From: Runella sp. SP2
Lineage (GTDB): Bacteria; Bacteroidota; Bacteroidia; Cytophagales; Spirosomataceae
Direction: 5' to 3'
Length of the DNA: 64,000 bases
NCBI RefSeq assembly: GCF_003711225.1
Contig: NZ_CP031030.1
Span: forward strand, 2,108,001-2,172,000
The position numbers were made by a program, and so were the translations under genes. Shown here piece after piece: positions 33,490 through 41,726 of this stretch. Numbering within the stretch: position 1 is the stretch's first letter; every line of letters starts with the position of its first letter. The notes below the pieces were generated by a model that worked only from the letters and a program-made list of their open reading frames with translations, was not told the origin of the DNA and ran no database searches.

Positions 33490-34149
33490 TTATTTTAAAT
33501 GTGCTAACACTGTGATTCCGCCCGTTGTTTTTTCTTCTAGGTTCACTTTGATATCTGCATCAAGTGGTAAGTAAATATCGACGCGTGAGCCAAATTTTAT
33601 AAATCCCATTTCGGATCCTTGGCTTACCTGTTGACCTTCTTTTACGTACCAAACAATGCGTTTTGCTAATGCACCCGCAATTTGACGAAAAAGTACTTCA
33701 ACTCCGTTGGGTGCTTTTATGACCGTGGTTGTTCGTTCGTTTTCTGTACTAGATTTGGGATGCCACGCCACCAAGTATTTGCCTGGGTGGTATTTGAAAT
33801 AGTTGACCACACCAGCAATGGGGTTCCAGTTGATATGGACATTGATGGGTGACATGAAAATAGAAACCTGCCGACGTGGGCCTTTAAAGTATTCTGTTTC
33901 AACTACTTCTTCAATGACGACCACTTTACCATCGCAAGGGGCAATTACGTGGTTGGGGTGAATGGGCGTAATCCGCGTTGGTTTACGGAAAAATTGAACA
34001 ATAATAAAAAAGAAGACGAGTGATACCACAAGCCAAGTGGTTGTTAGCCATTCGATTTCGCCCATAAAGTAGCGCAAGAGCCAATTAGTAAGTAATACAA
34101 ATGCGCCTGCTAAACCAATACTAGCGAAACCTTCTTTATGAATTGTCAT
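33490..34149 (-). CDS. psd: Phosphatidylserine decarboxylase, short (archaeal-type) form
   Basis: Makes phosphatidylethanolamine from phosphatidylserine. From the ATG at 34149 (MTIHKEGFASIGLAG) it has 219 residues: two N-terminal membrane helices (about 10-55), then APCDGKVVVIEEVVETEYFK, QVSIFMSPINVHINWNPIAG, YHPGKYLVAWHPKSSTENER and GFIKFGSRVDIYLP. The Gly-Ser pair in the last motif is the self-cleavage site that yields the pyruvoyl cofactor. An ATG 10 codons earlier is less likely. It lies upstream of murQ with a 43-base gap. Confidence 0.93.
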   Translation of the reverse strand: MTIHKEGFASIGLAGAFVLLTNWLLRYFMGEIEWLTTTWLVVSLVFFFIIVQFFRKPTRITPIHPNHVIAPCDGKVVVIEEVVETEYFKGPRRQVSIFMSPINVHINWNPIAGVVNYFKYHPGKYLVAWHPKSSTENERTTTVIKAPNGVEVLFRQIAGALAKRIVWYVKEGQQVSQGSEMGFIKFGSRVDIYLPLDADIKVNLEEKTTGGITVLAHLK

Positions 34150-34237
34150 ACGTACGGGGTTTTTAGATAAACGTTGCAAAAGTAGGCAAACCGCTTCAAT
34201 TTTTCTATCTTTACTTTATCATCAAAGCGACAATTGT

Positions 34238-34855
34238 ATGACTTCCTCGGTTGATATGCCTCAAAAACGGAAGCGGAAAGTGCCCGATTATTTGATTTAC
34301 GAAACCCTCAACGGAAAACCTCTTTATTACAAAGGTTACAAGGATGTGATTCGTAAAAAGAAAAAACCAGAAGAAATTATGGGAAGTAGTTCGTTGCAAG
34401 CAGCTATTGTTTCACTAATTCATGTGTATCTGTCGGTTCATCTTTCGGACGACTACCTAGTCGTTACCAACGAAGCTGGTTTGCATATTGATGTAGGAGA
34501 TAACCTTGCAAACGACATTGCTGTCTATTGGCAAGATGATGTAGGCACGCTGAGTGACAACTATTTTTCAACTTCCCCTCATGTGGTTATTGAAGTAGAT
34601 ATCAAAGCTGACATGGCCGACTATGCCACTGATGAGGAGTATATTATTGAGAAAATACAAAAAATGTTGGATTTTGGAACACAAAAAGTTATTTGGGTAT
34701 TGACCAAAAACCAAAAAATTGTGGTGGCCGAAAAGTTAAATCCAACTTGGTTAATAACAAATTGGCAGCAAGACATCGTCATTGATGAAAACTGTATCCT
34801 GAACTTGAATGAATTGGTTAAGAAAAAACGATTGACAGCATTTTTGAGCAAATAG
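34238..34855 (+). CDS. Uma2 family (DUF820) putative endonuclease
   Basis: 205 residues with a PD-(D/E)xK-like core: LVVTNEAGLHIDVGDNLAND, IAVYWQDDVG, PHVVIEVDIKADMADYATDE, YIIEKIQKMLDFGTQKVIWV. In Uma2 proteins the Asp of the PDI-like segment and the E-x-K pair bind metal; here the first reads NDIAVY and the second EVDIK. Many genomes carry several paralogues; their role is unknown, with mobile-element or restriction-like functions proposed. It is a single gene between divergent and convergent core genes. Confidence 0.82.
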   Translation: MTSSVDMPQKRKRKVPDYLIYETLNGKPLYYKGYKDVIRKKKKPEEIMGSSSLQAAIVSLIHVYLSVHLSDDYLVVTNEAGLHIDVGDNLANDIAVYWQDDVGTLSDNYFSTSPHVVIEVDIKADMADYATDEEYIIEKIQKMLDFGTQKVIWVLTKNQKIVVAEKLNPTWLITNWQQDIVIDENCILNLNELVKKKRLTAFLSK

Positions 34856-34902
34856 ATAAAAAAGGGCAAGTGACGATTGCCAACTTGCCCTATCTTAATT
34901 CT

Positions 34903-36177
34903 CTAATAACCCCCACGGTACTTATAGGTACTTGCTACTTTGTCGATAGCAACAATATAAGCTGCAAGTCGCATGTTTACTTGGTATTTCTGCGAAGTAG
35001 CATACACATTTTCAAAGGCATCTTTCATGATGCGATCCGAACGGCGGTTGATGCGTTCGAGGTTCCATTTGTAACCAATACGGTTTTGAACCCACTCAAA
35101 ATAAGAAACCGTCACACCGCCCGCATTGGCTAAAATATCGGGAACGACCATAATCCCCTTTTCATTGATGATGTCATCGGCACTGGCAGAAGTAGGCCCA
35201 TTGGCACCCTCCACAATCATTTTAGCTTGAATATACGCGGCATTGTCGTGGGTAATAACATCTTCTTTGGCCGCTGGTACCAATACATCTACTTGAAGCG
35301 AAAGGAGCTCTTCGTTAGTGATTTTGTCAGCCTCTTTATAACCCTCCATAATGCCACCATTGGCAGCGCGGTACTTCATCGCATCTTCAATGTCAATGCC
35401 TCGGGCATTGAAATACCCACCCGAAATATCACTGATGGCTTGGACTGTGACGCCGCGTTCGTGCATGAGCGAGGCTGCATACATCCCTACGTTTCCAAAC
35501 CCTTGAACGGCGGCCGTTGCTCGGTAGGGATTGATGCGCATTTTTTCCATGGCAGCAAGCGCCGAAACCGTTACACCACGGCCTGTCGCTTCGGTACGGC
35601 CAAGTGAACCACCCAATACGAGCGGTTTGCCCGTTACCACACCGTGAACGGTCATACCCATGGCTTTGGAGTATTCATCCATCAGCCATGCCATTTCGCG
35701 GGGGCCTGTCCCCATGTCGGGGGCGGGAATGTCTTTGTCGGGTCCAAAAATGTCGAGCATGGACAAGGTGTAAGCGCGCATGAGGCGTTCGATTTCACCT
35801 GCGGACATCGTACGAGGGTTGCAAGCAATCCCTCCTTTTGCCCCACCGTACGGAATATCTACTACGGCACATTTCCAGGTCATCCAAGCTGCAAGGGCTC
35901 GTACTTCGTCAATGTTGACGGCCATGTCAAACCGAATACCTCCTTTGGCGGGGCCAAGGATAGTAGAGTGAATGACACGGTAACCTTCAAAGACTTTGAT
36001 TTGGCCATTGTCCATCGTAACGGGAAGACCAACTACGACCTGTTTGCGGGGGACTTTGAGAATGTGGTACATTTCATCGCTAATACCAAGGAGTTCGGCC
36101 GCTTTGTCAAAACGCGACATCATCGACTCCAATGGATTCTCCTTATCTTTGATAGGAGCGGGCTCAATGTAAGTCAT
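34903..36177 (-). CDS. gdhA: Glu/Leu/Phe/Val dehydrogenase, probably glutamate dehydrogenase
   Basis: Interconverts glutamate with 2-oxoglutarate and ammonium. The 424 residues carry the family motifs GPAKGGIRFDMAVNIDEVRA, MTWKCAVVDIPYGGAKGGIA (catalytic Lys region), DIPAPDMGTGPREMAWLMDE, the Rossmann loop AVQGFGNVGMYAA, and VVPDILANAGGVTVSYFEWV. The length suits the hexameric NAD/NADP class common in Bacteroidota. The 330 bases upstream hold no gene; they contain AT-rich sequence and the promoter of the divergent DksA-like gene. Confidence 0.93.
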   Translation of the reverse strand: MTYIEPAPIKDKENPLESMMSRFDKAAELLGISDEMYHILKVPRKQVVVGLPVTMDNGQIKVFEGYRVIHSTILGPAKGGIRFDMAVNIDEVRALAAWMTWKCAVVDIPYGGAKGGIACNPRTMSAGEIERLMRAYTLSMLDIFGPDKDIPAPDMGTGPREMAWLMDEYSKAMGMTVHGVVTGKPLVLGGSLGRTEATGRGVTVSALAAMEKMRINPYRATAAVQGFGNVGMYAASLMHERGVTVQAISDISGGYFNARGIDIEDAMKYRAANGGIMEGYKEADKITNEELLSLQVDVLVPAAKEDVITHDNAAYIQAKMIVEGANGPTSASADDIINEKGIMVVPDILANAGGVTVSYFEWVQNRIGYKWNLERINRRSDRIMKDAFENVYATSQKYQVNMRLAAYIVAIDKVASTYKYRGGY

Positions 36178-36469
36178 AATTTTAAAGAAATCTGATTATT
36201 TGGAATGTTCGTTTGATGATAAAATCTCTGGACACAAAAAGTGCCTGAGCTTCTTGGCGCAAACTTACTATTATTATAACAAAAAATACAAAAGGATAGT
36301 TTTTTCTTGATATAGTGCAATTTGTGGGTATAAAATGAAATAGAACTCTTTGCCAAAAGGTTAGAATAGTCTATAGGTTCTTGGGGTTTTATCCAAATAT
36401 TACTTGGTATTTATTGGAAAACATAAAATCGTCAAAAAATAAGTTTTTATTAAACGGTCGTAAAAATGG

Positions 36470-36499
36470 TTTGACAGAACCGAATAAAACGTATTTTTG
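36470..36499 (+). promoter_or_regulatory. Bacteroidota-type promoter of the DksA-like gene
   Basis: TTTG at 36470-36473 and TATTTTTG at 36492-36499, separated by 18 bases, match the TTTG/TAnnTTTG consensus of the Bacteroidota primary sigma factor. The ATG at 36553 is 53 bases downstream. Confidence 0.7.
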
Positions 36500-36552
36500 C
36501 GGCTTAATTGACTTCCGCCATTAAGTTGTACCCCAAACCAAGGAGTTTTATT

Positions 36553-36936
36553 ATGTCAGCACAGGAAGAAAAAAAACGTTACTCTGAAGAGGAGTTGAAG
36601 GAGTTCGAGGAAATCATCAACACAAAACTTGAAGTTGCGCGTAAAGAATTGGCGTACATTAAGGACACATTAAGTCGCAAAAATGACAGTGGTACCGACA
36701 ATACAGGTGCTGCGACCAAATTGATGGAAGATGTGGACACAAGCGAGCGGGAGCAAATGAGCCAATCGGCTGGGCGTTTGCAAAAATTTATTACGCAGCT
36801 TGAAAACGCGCTTATTCGCATCAAAAACGGTACGTACGGTATTTGTATTGATACTGGAAAGTTGATTCCAAAGGAGCGACTTCGCGCAGTGCCACATACG
36901 CAGCAAACGATTGAAGCAAAACTTCGTCGCGTATAA
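36553..36936 (+). CDS. DksA/TraR-family protein with degenerate zinc finger
   Basis: 127 residues from the ATG at 36553 (MSAQEEKKRYSEEELKEFEE). A long N-terminal helical hairpin (about residues 10-85) is followed by the finger region RIKNGTYGICIDTGKLIPKE and RLRAVPHTQQTIEAKLRRV. Only one cysteine remains of the four that bind zinc in DksA, a state I remember as common in Bacteroidota members. E. coli DksA binds RNA polymerase with ppGpp; by analogy this is a general transcription modulator. The frame is open 15 codons upstream, but without conservation. Confidence 0.87.
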   Translation: MSAQEEKKRYSEEELKEFEEIINTKLEVARKELAYIKDTLSRKNDSGTDNTGAATKLMEDVDTSEREQMSQSAGRLQKFITQLENALIRIKNGTYGICIDTGKLIPKERLRAVPHTQQTIEAKLRRV

Positions 36937-36965
36937 TCGACGCACGAAACGTGTGAATACGCTAA

Positions 36966-37020
36966 GGCGACAAAGCCATTTTTCTTGCCAAAAAGCAAGA
37001 ACGTGGTTTTGTCGCCCCTT
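36966..37020. terminator. Terminator between the DksA-like gene and the convergent isomerase gene
   Basis: GGCGACAAAGCCA (36966-36978) pairs with TGGTTTTGTCGCC near 37003-37016. An inner TTCTTGC/GCAAGAA pairing extends the stem, followed by CCTTTTTTT. Confidence 0.8.
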
Positions 37021-37023
37021 TTT

Positions 37024-37833
37024 TTACTTATATACTGCTGGGCGCTTCTGCATTTTTGCCTGAAAAGCCTCCATTAAATCGTCCGAAAGTAGCATAGCAG
37101 CATTCCAGGTTGCCATGTAGTCGAGTCCATCGGTAACAGAATGGTCGCGGCTGTAATTCATAATAGCTTTTGTACCTCTAATAGATAAGGGTGACTTGCC
37201 TGCAATTTGTTGAGCTATTTTCATCACCTCCGTGTACATTTCTTCGGCACTGGCAAAAGTACGATTGACTAACCCGATGCGCTCTGCTTCCAAACCCGTT
37301 ACATTTCGACCCGTGTAGGCCAATTCCCGCGCAATGCCCTGTGGAATTATTTTGGGTAAACGCTGTAATGTTCCTAAATCTGCCACCATTCCCATGTCAA
37401 TTTCTTTGATGGTGAAGTAGGCGTCATCGATACAATAGCGCATATCACAGGCACTTATAATGTCAATCCCTCCGCCAATGCAGCCTCCTTTGATGGCTGC
37501 AATGACAGGTTTACTGCACTGCTCAATGGCGTTGATGGGAGCTTGTAGAGCTAGAATTTTTTTACGAAGCTGTTCTCTTTTTCTTCCTTCACAAGGTTGT
37601 GAAAATTGGGCTACATTCATCAAAAGCTCCAGGTCGATTCCTGCGCAAAAATGCTTACCGTGTCCACTTAATATAATCACCCGAACGTCGTTGTTTTCAT
37701 CCAATTCTTCAAAAAGCGCCTTCATTTCATCCCAAGCCTTTTGATTTAGGGCATTGGCACGTTCTGGGCGGTTAAAATACACCCAGGCAATTGAATCCTC
37801 AATACGAAGGTCGAAAGTTTCTAAGGTTGTCAT
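37024..37833 (-). CDS. Enoyl-CoA hydratase/isomerase family, probably delta(3,5)-delta(2,4)-dienoyl-CoA isomerase
   Basis: 269-residue crotonase-fold enzyme. Oxyanion-hole motifs are GKHFCAGIDL and GGCIGGGIDIISACDMRY. The acidic residues of GIDIISACD, TIKEIDMG and MVADLGTLQRLP occupy the places of the three acids of mammalian ECH1, rather than the two glutamates of hydratases, and SRDHSVTDGLDYMATWNAAM is also ECH1-like. I therefore infer isomerisation of 3,5-dienoyl-CoA in unsaturated fatty acid oxidation. It stands alone; etfAB and a 3-hydroxyacyl-CoA dehydrogenase elsewhere fit the pathway. Confidence 0.85.
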   Translation of the reverse strand: MTTLETFDLRIEDSIAWVYFNRPERANALNQKAWDEMKALFEELDENNDVRVIILSGHGKHFCAGIDLELLMNVAQFSQPCEGRKREQLRKKILALQAPINAIEQCSKPVIAAIKGGCIGGGIDIISACDMRYCIDDAYFTIKEIDMGMVADLGTLQRLPKIIPQGIARELAYTGRNVTGLEAERIGLVNRTFASAEEMYTEVMKIAQQIAGKSPLSIRGTKAIMNYSRDHSVTDGLDYMATWNAAMLLSDDLMEAFQAKMQKRPAVYK

Positions 37834-37965
37834 GAGTCCGAAAGGGTTTATTAAAATAAAGTCAATGGTATGCTTGCATACTATAATGCAAACCTACGCA
37901 ACTAATTTTTGATTCAAAAAGATTTGGAGTAAAATTGTAGCGTTTTAACTCACTTACTACGTCTG

Positions 37966-39084
37966 ATGAATTTTGAAACCTTAGTCATTAATAGTACGCA
38001 GTACCACGACGCCAATGCCAGTGCGGTGGTTCCTCCTATTTATTTGTCAACGACCTTTGAGCGTGAGCCCGATAGCAGTATTCCTCACGGACATATCTAT
38101 ACCCGAGCCAGTAACCCCAACCGAAATTCATTGGAAAAAGCCTATGCGATATTGGAAGGTGGAGAAGTTGGGATGGCTTTTGCGTCGGGGCAGGCGGCTA
38201 CAGCGACTATTTTTCAGTGCCTTTCTCCCAACGACCACGTCATTGTTCCTGACGATGCTTACTACGGAACCCCCGCTTTGTTGCAAGAAATCATGTCCGT
38301 TTGGGGTTTAAAATACACAAAGGTGGATATGAGCGATTTAGCAGCGATTGAGGCGGCTTTTTTGCCGAATACCAAATTAGTATGGATAGAAAGCCCGTCG
38401 AACCCCCAACTTAAAATTACTGACATTGCGGAGGTGGCTACTTTGGCTCGTCAAAAAGGCGCCTATACAGTTTGTGACAATACGTGGGCAACCCCTGTTT
38501 TACAACGCCCACTTGATTTGGGGTGTGATGTGTCGATGCACTCTGCCACCAAGTACTTTGGGGGGCATAGCGATTTGTTAAGTGGGGCGTTAATATTTAA
38601 AGAAAATGGTCCGTTGGCTGAAAAAGCACGAATGATACAAGCATTAGGAGGGGCTGTACCTTCGCCATTTGATTGTTGGTTGGTTTTGCGGGGGCTTAAA
38701 ACGTTGCCTTTGCGGGTGCGTCAACAAACCTCGAATGCGGCACAATTGGCAGAATTTCTGAGTACACATCCTGCATTAGAAGCCGTTCATTATCCTTTTT
38801 TACCGAGCCATAGTGGGGTAGAGGTAGCCAAAAAACAAATGAGTGCGGGGGGAGCGATGATGTCGATTCAAGTGAAAGGGGGAGAGGCGGCGGCTTTGGC
38901 CTTGAAAAGCAAAGTAAAAGTGTTTATCAGAGCCACGAGTTTGGGAGGAGTAGAAAGTTTGATTGAACACCGCGCGACGGCGGAGGGAGTTCATTCGGTG
39001 AGCCCTAAAAACCTGCTTAGAATTTCGGTAGGGCTAGAGCATATTGATGATTTAATTGCGGATTTAAAGCAGGCATTAGAATAA
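37966..39084 (+). CDS. PLP-dependent trans-sulfuration enzyme (cystathionine gamma-synthase/lyase family)
   Basis: 372 residues of the Cys/Met-metabolism PLP family. Motifs: PPIYLSTTFER, YTRASNPNRNSLEKAYAILE, GMAFASGQAATATIF, WIESPSNPQLKI, VCDNTWATPVLQRPLDLGCD and SMHSATKYFGGHSDLLSGAL with the PLP-binding Lys in SATKY, ending with SLGGVESLIEHRAT and LLRISVGLEHIDDLIADLKQ. Synthase, cystathionine beta- or gamma-lyase and methionine gamma-lyase activities cannot be told apart by eye. Single gene, no riboswitch seen in the 130-base upstream region. Confidence 0.92.
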   Translation: MNFETLVINSTQYHDANASAVVPPIYLSTTFEREPDSSIPHGHIYTRASNPNRNSLEKAYAILEGGEVGMAFASGQAATATIFQCLSPNDHVIVPDDAYYGTPALLQEIMSVWGLKYTKVDMSDLAAIEAAFLPNTKLVWIESPSNPQLKITDIAEVATLARQKGAYTVCDNTWATPVLQRPLDLGCDVSMHSATKYFGGHSDLLSGALIFKENGPLAEKARMIQALGGAVPSPFDCWLVLRGLKTLPLRVRQQTSNAAQLAEFLSTHPALEAVHYPFLPSHSGVEVAKKQMSAGGAMMSIQVKGGEAAALALKSKVKVFIRATSLGGVESLIEHRATAEGVHSVSPKNLLRISVGLEHIDDLIADLKQALE

Positions 39085-39166
39085 TTTTAACAAATTGATA
39101 ATCAGCAAAAAGGGCGTTTTTAGGCGCTATTGAGCTTATTTTTTAGATTTTTTTCTTAGAAAAAGC

Positions 39167-39197
39167 TTGACAAAGCTGCGTAATAATTCTACTTTTG
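39167..39197 (+). promoter_or_regulatory. Promoter of tRNA-Ser copy 1
   Basis: TTGACAAAGC at 39167 with TACTTTTG at 39190-39197 (20 bases between TTG and TA) matches the Bacteroidota promoter pattern 30 bases before the tRNA. The same promoter is repeated before copy 2 at 40281-40311. Confidence 0.65.
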
Positions 39198-39227
39198 CAA
39201 TCCCAAACGACGAGTAAGGGAAAACAA

Positions 39228-39312
39228 AGAGAGATGGCAGAGTGGTCGAATGCGGCGGTCTTGAAAACCGTTGACTGTAACAGGTCCGGGGGTTCGAATC
39301 CCTCTCTCTCTG
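39228..39312 (+). tRNA. tRNA-Ser (anticodon UGA), copy 1
   Basis: An 85-nt class II tRNA. Acceptor stem AGAGAGA pairs with TCTCTCT, the D-arm includes GGCAGAGTGGTCGAATGC, the anticodon loop CTTGAAA gives TGA at 39262-39264, the variable arm is long (serine type), and the T arm is GGGGGTTCGAATCCCTC. CCA is not encoded. A Rho-independent terminator follows directly. The first pair is A-U rather than the usual G-C, so the 5' end could be off by one base. Confidence 0.95.
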
Positions 39313-39315
39313 CTG

Positions 39316-39349
39316 AAAGGCTGCAAATCACTGATTTGCAGCCTTTTTT
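39316..39349 (+). terminator. Terminator of tRNA-Ser copy 1
   Basis: GGCTGCAAATCA (39319-39330) and TGATTTGCAGCC (39332-39343) form a 12-bp perfect stem around one C, followed by TTTTTT. The same sequence with one change recurs at 51901-51936 at the right end of the integrated element. Confidence 0.92.
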
Positions 39350-39352
39350 GCT

Positions 39353-40150
39353 TTAATGCGCTTTTACTCTTAGTGCCCAAGGTAACATCAACAAAAACGG
39401 CAATGAATTGCCATAATTTAATTGGTCATAGTCAGGGCCTAAGTGAATGTTTTTGTAGTAAGAAGTAAGCCGTTTTTGATAGTTATGCTCTGACTGAATA
39501 TACCAAGCGATATCACCAATCATTGTTGATAAAAACCATTTTTCCAACAATCGAGCGGTTCTTCCGTTCCCATCTGCAAAAGGGTGGATTTGTGCCAAAC
39601 GAAGGTGAATTTGAGCTGCGAAATAAAAAATTTCGTTGTGATTCAAGTCTTGGTCAATCAAAAAAGCAATGTCAACAAACAATTTTTCTATCTCAGTTTT
39701 GAGAATAGTTTCGGTTGCGGCTCTATATACAACTTTTCCTGTTTGTAAATTATAAACACTAGCGGGTTTGTCGCGGTATTGGCCTTGATATTGTGGATTG
39801 TTATTGAGAATTGTATTGGATAAAATCTTGTGGATTCTCAACATATTTTTTTCAGTCAAGTTGAGCTTTTGTGCCATTTTGTAGGCATTGATGAGATCCT
39901 CGACTTCACGGATGGGCTTGGTTTTTCGGAGTCCCATTTCTTGGTGGCGATAGTAGTCGTGGATACTAATGGGATTTCCTTCAATTCGGCTAGAAAAAAT
40001 GGAGCTTGACACCAAATAGGAAAATGAATCCAAAGATGGTTCTACTTTTCGGAGTGTTGCAATGTGCTTATGGATGGTGAGGGGTTGCCTTTCGCGGTAA
40101 TAGGGCAAGTATTCAGATTTGAGGATTTGTAATGTATTGAACTGGCTCAT
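39353..40150 (-). CDS. Fic family protein (AMP-transferase type), class II autoinhibited
   Basis: 265 residues. The core motif HPFADGNGRTAR (189-200) is complete, with the catalytic His and the phosphate-binding Gly-Asn-Gly-Arg. An N-terminal inhibitory helix motif SSRIEG (53-58) fits [S/T]xxxE[G/N], so ATP binding is probably blocked by its own glutamate until relieved. Fic enzymes transfer AMP or other phosphate groups to Ser, Thr or Tyr of proteins. No separate antitoxin is adjacent, consistent with built-in inhibition. It lies alone between two tRNA-Ser copies, with its stop almost in the tRNA 1 terminator, which suggests it came in with a tRNA-targeted element. Confidence 0.92.
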   Translation of the reverse strand: MSQFNTLQILKSEYLPYYRERQPLTIHKHIATLRKVEPSLDSFSYLVSSSIFSSRIEGNPISIHDYYRHQEMGLRKTKPIREVEDLINAYKMAQKLNLTEKNMLRIHKILSNTILNNNPQYQGQYRDKPASVYNLQTGKVVYRAATETILKTEIEKLFVDIAFLIDQDLNHNEIFYFAAQIHLRLAQIHPFADGNGRTARLLEKWFLSTMIGDIAWYIQSEHNYQKRLTSYYKNIHLGPDYDQLNYGNSLPFLLMLPWALRVKAH

Positions 40151-40280
40151 GTTCCAAAAGGGTGAATTGTGGCCTAAAAATAAGTCTTTTATGGGTAGAT
40201 TGCCAATTAAACATCCGCTGATATTGATAACCGATTGGTAAACAAAAAATGCTTTCTCTTAAAATTTCTTAAACAAAAGC

Positions 40281-40311
40281 TTGACAAAGCTGAATAATAG
40301 TTCTACTTTTG
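40281..40311 (+). promoter_or_regulatory. Promoter of tRNA-Ser copy 2
   Basis: TTGACAAAGC at 40281 and TACTTTTG at 40304-40311 repeat the promoter of copy 1 with a few changes between the two elements. Confidence 0.65.
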
Positions 40312-40341
40312 CAATCCCAAACGACGAGTAAGGGAAAACAA

Positions 40342-40426
40342 AGAGAGATGGCAGAGTGGTCGAATGCGGCGGTCTTGAAAACCGTTGACTGTAACAGGTC
40401 CGGGGGTTCGAATCCCTCTCTCTCTG
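40342..40426 (+). tRNA. tRNA-Ser (anticodon UGA), copy 2; left attachment site of the element
   Basis: The same 85 bases as copy 1, including the 45-base leader with its promoter. Downstream sequence differs from copy 1: here it is ATAAGCCTGTAAATCATG, with its own hairpin. The copy 1 type downstream sequence reappears at 51886, so this tRNA is best read as attL of the integrated element that follows. Confidence 0.95.
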
Positions 40427-40429
40427 CAT

Positions 40430-40463
40430 AAGCCTGTAAATCATGTATTTACAGGCTTTTTTT
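40430..40463. terminator. Terminator of tRNA-Ser copy 2
   Basis: AAGCCTGTAAAT (40430-40441) pairs with ATTTACAGGCTT (40447-40458) around 5 bases and runs into TTTTTT. It differs in sequence from the copy 1 terminator and is probably element-derived. Confidence 0.88.
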
Positions 40464-40493
40464 ATGTCCACAAGCTACATTTTACGATTAAAA

Positions 40494-41375
40494 TCATTGT
40501 TTCTTAGGGGTATTTATAAGGAACTCATTGAAATCGTTAAAACCTTCATAAATTCCAGAACAATCGTTGACGGGAAGCCCGTCGCGGTCGCGTAAAAGGT
40601 TGAAACATTCCATCCCTGACTTGTCGCGGTCAAAAAAACAATTCACTTCTTTGAACCCACGAAGGTATGCAACGGCTTTTTTTCGGTTGTTGGTCGTATT
40701 CAGGATAACAGTTGGAATTCGTGGAGCTTCGCGGCCAAACCAAACTAGGGCTGAAAGAAAATCGAAAAATCCCTCAAAAACGGCTACCGTATTTCGGGAC
40801 TCAAAATCAAAAGTCGTTATATCTTGTTCTCCTAAACATCCTTTGAAGTATTTGTTACGTAATGCAAATCCCTTTGAATCATTGACGAAACCGACGGTAA
40901 AGTAAACCCTATCGCTGGTCGTAGTCATTACTTCGTACAGGTACTTTTTAGCCAATGAATACGGGATTCCGCGTGATTGCACATAGTTGATAAGGACGGG
41001 GTTTTGTACAGGAAACACAATTTTAGGGTCATTGGCCTTTGGCTTTGGTATTTCGGTCGCTGAAAGAAAAAGATTGGCGTAGCTTCCAAGTTCTTGGCCT
41101 TTGAATTCCAGTAATTTGGCAACCGCAACAGGGAAGTTACATTGCTCCAGCAACTGCACAAGCCGTAATACACTACCTCGGTGTTCATCGACGCCAAAGT
41201 CTTTAAAGCTATTTTTGGCAGGATTCACATAAAATGAGGGTGTAGGGTCATCCCTCAGCGGGGAATGATAAACGAGTTCTTTGCCGATGGCTTTGACTGG
41301 CTCTATGCCTTTGGCCGCGAGAAAGTCAACAATTGAAACGGCATTTGCTTTTTCGATGAATTCAGGTTTAATCAT
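40494..41375 (-). CDS. Toprim-domain DNA primase of the mobile element
   Basis: 293 residues. The N-terminal 90 resemble the CHC2 part of DnaG-like primases (YHSPLRDDPTPSFYVNPAKN, SFKDFGVDEHRG), but all zinc-binding Cys and His are replaced, as in primases of other Bacteroidota mobile elements. Residues 185-290 form a Toprim domain with TVAVFEGFFDFLSAL (catalytic Glu) and CFFDRDKSGMECFN (DxD). It probably primes replication of the excised element together with the helicase. It is the leftmost gene of the element and is transcribed toward attL. Confidence 0.85.
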   Translation of the reverse strand: MIKPEFIEKANAVSIVDFLAAKGIEPVKAIGKELVYHSPLRDDPTPSFYVNPAKNSFKDFGVDEHRGSVLRLVQLLEQCNFPVAVAKLLEFKGQELGSYANLFLSATEIPKPKANDPKIVFPVQNPVLINYVQSRGIPYSLAKKYLYEVMTTTSDRVYFTVGFVNDSKGFALRNKYFKGCLGEQDITTFDFESRNTVAVFEGFFDFLSALVWFGREAPRIPTVILNTTNNRKKAVAYLRGFKEVNCFFDRDKSGMECFNLLRDRDGLPVNDCSGIYEGFNDFNEFLINTPKKQ

Positions 41376-41726
41376 GGTTGTTAATGGTTAGGACTTTCGA
41401 CGATTTCTTTTTCTTTCAGCGACAAATTGAAGTTACGTAGAAATTGTACTGCGTTTTTCGATGATTGACAAAAACCCGTGTTTCTACGGATTTAAGAAAA
41501 AAATGGAACAAAAAAGTCGAAATTGGAAAAACCACTAAAAAGTGGAACATTTGGAACATACTTGGAACAATTTTGGAACATTTCAATTCAATGAAAATCA
41601 ATTCAATAAATACCTTTGTTCCATTTGTTCCAAAATTCATCTTCTATTTGAAAGTGCGACTTTTGCACTCGTTTTTTGTTCCAAATTTTGTTCCGTTTTG
41701 GTCCATTTGTTCCAAAATTGACAAAA
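41376..41726. repeat. Iteron-like cluster of TGGAACA/TGTTCCA between primase and helicase genes
   Basis: No gene. TGGAACA occurs at 41504, 41543, 41552, 41563 and 41574; the complementary TGTTCCA occurs at 41617, 41626, 41677 and 41708, with a variant TGTTCCG at 41689. Spacings of 9 and 11 bases put neighbouring copies on nearly the same helix face. The arrangement is a block of direct repeats followed by a block in reverse orientation around AT-rich DNA. It fits a replication origin or a regulator-binding array; I cannot choose from sequence alone. Confidence 0.8.

Noticed and set aside
37834..37965. A SAM-type riboswitch before the trans-sulfuration gene
   Set aside because: The 130 bases are AT-rich without the conserved junction sequences or a terminator hairpin.
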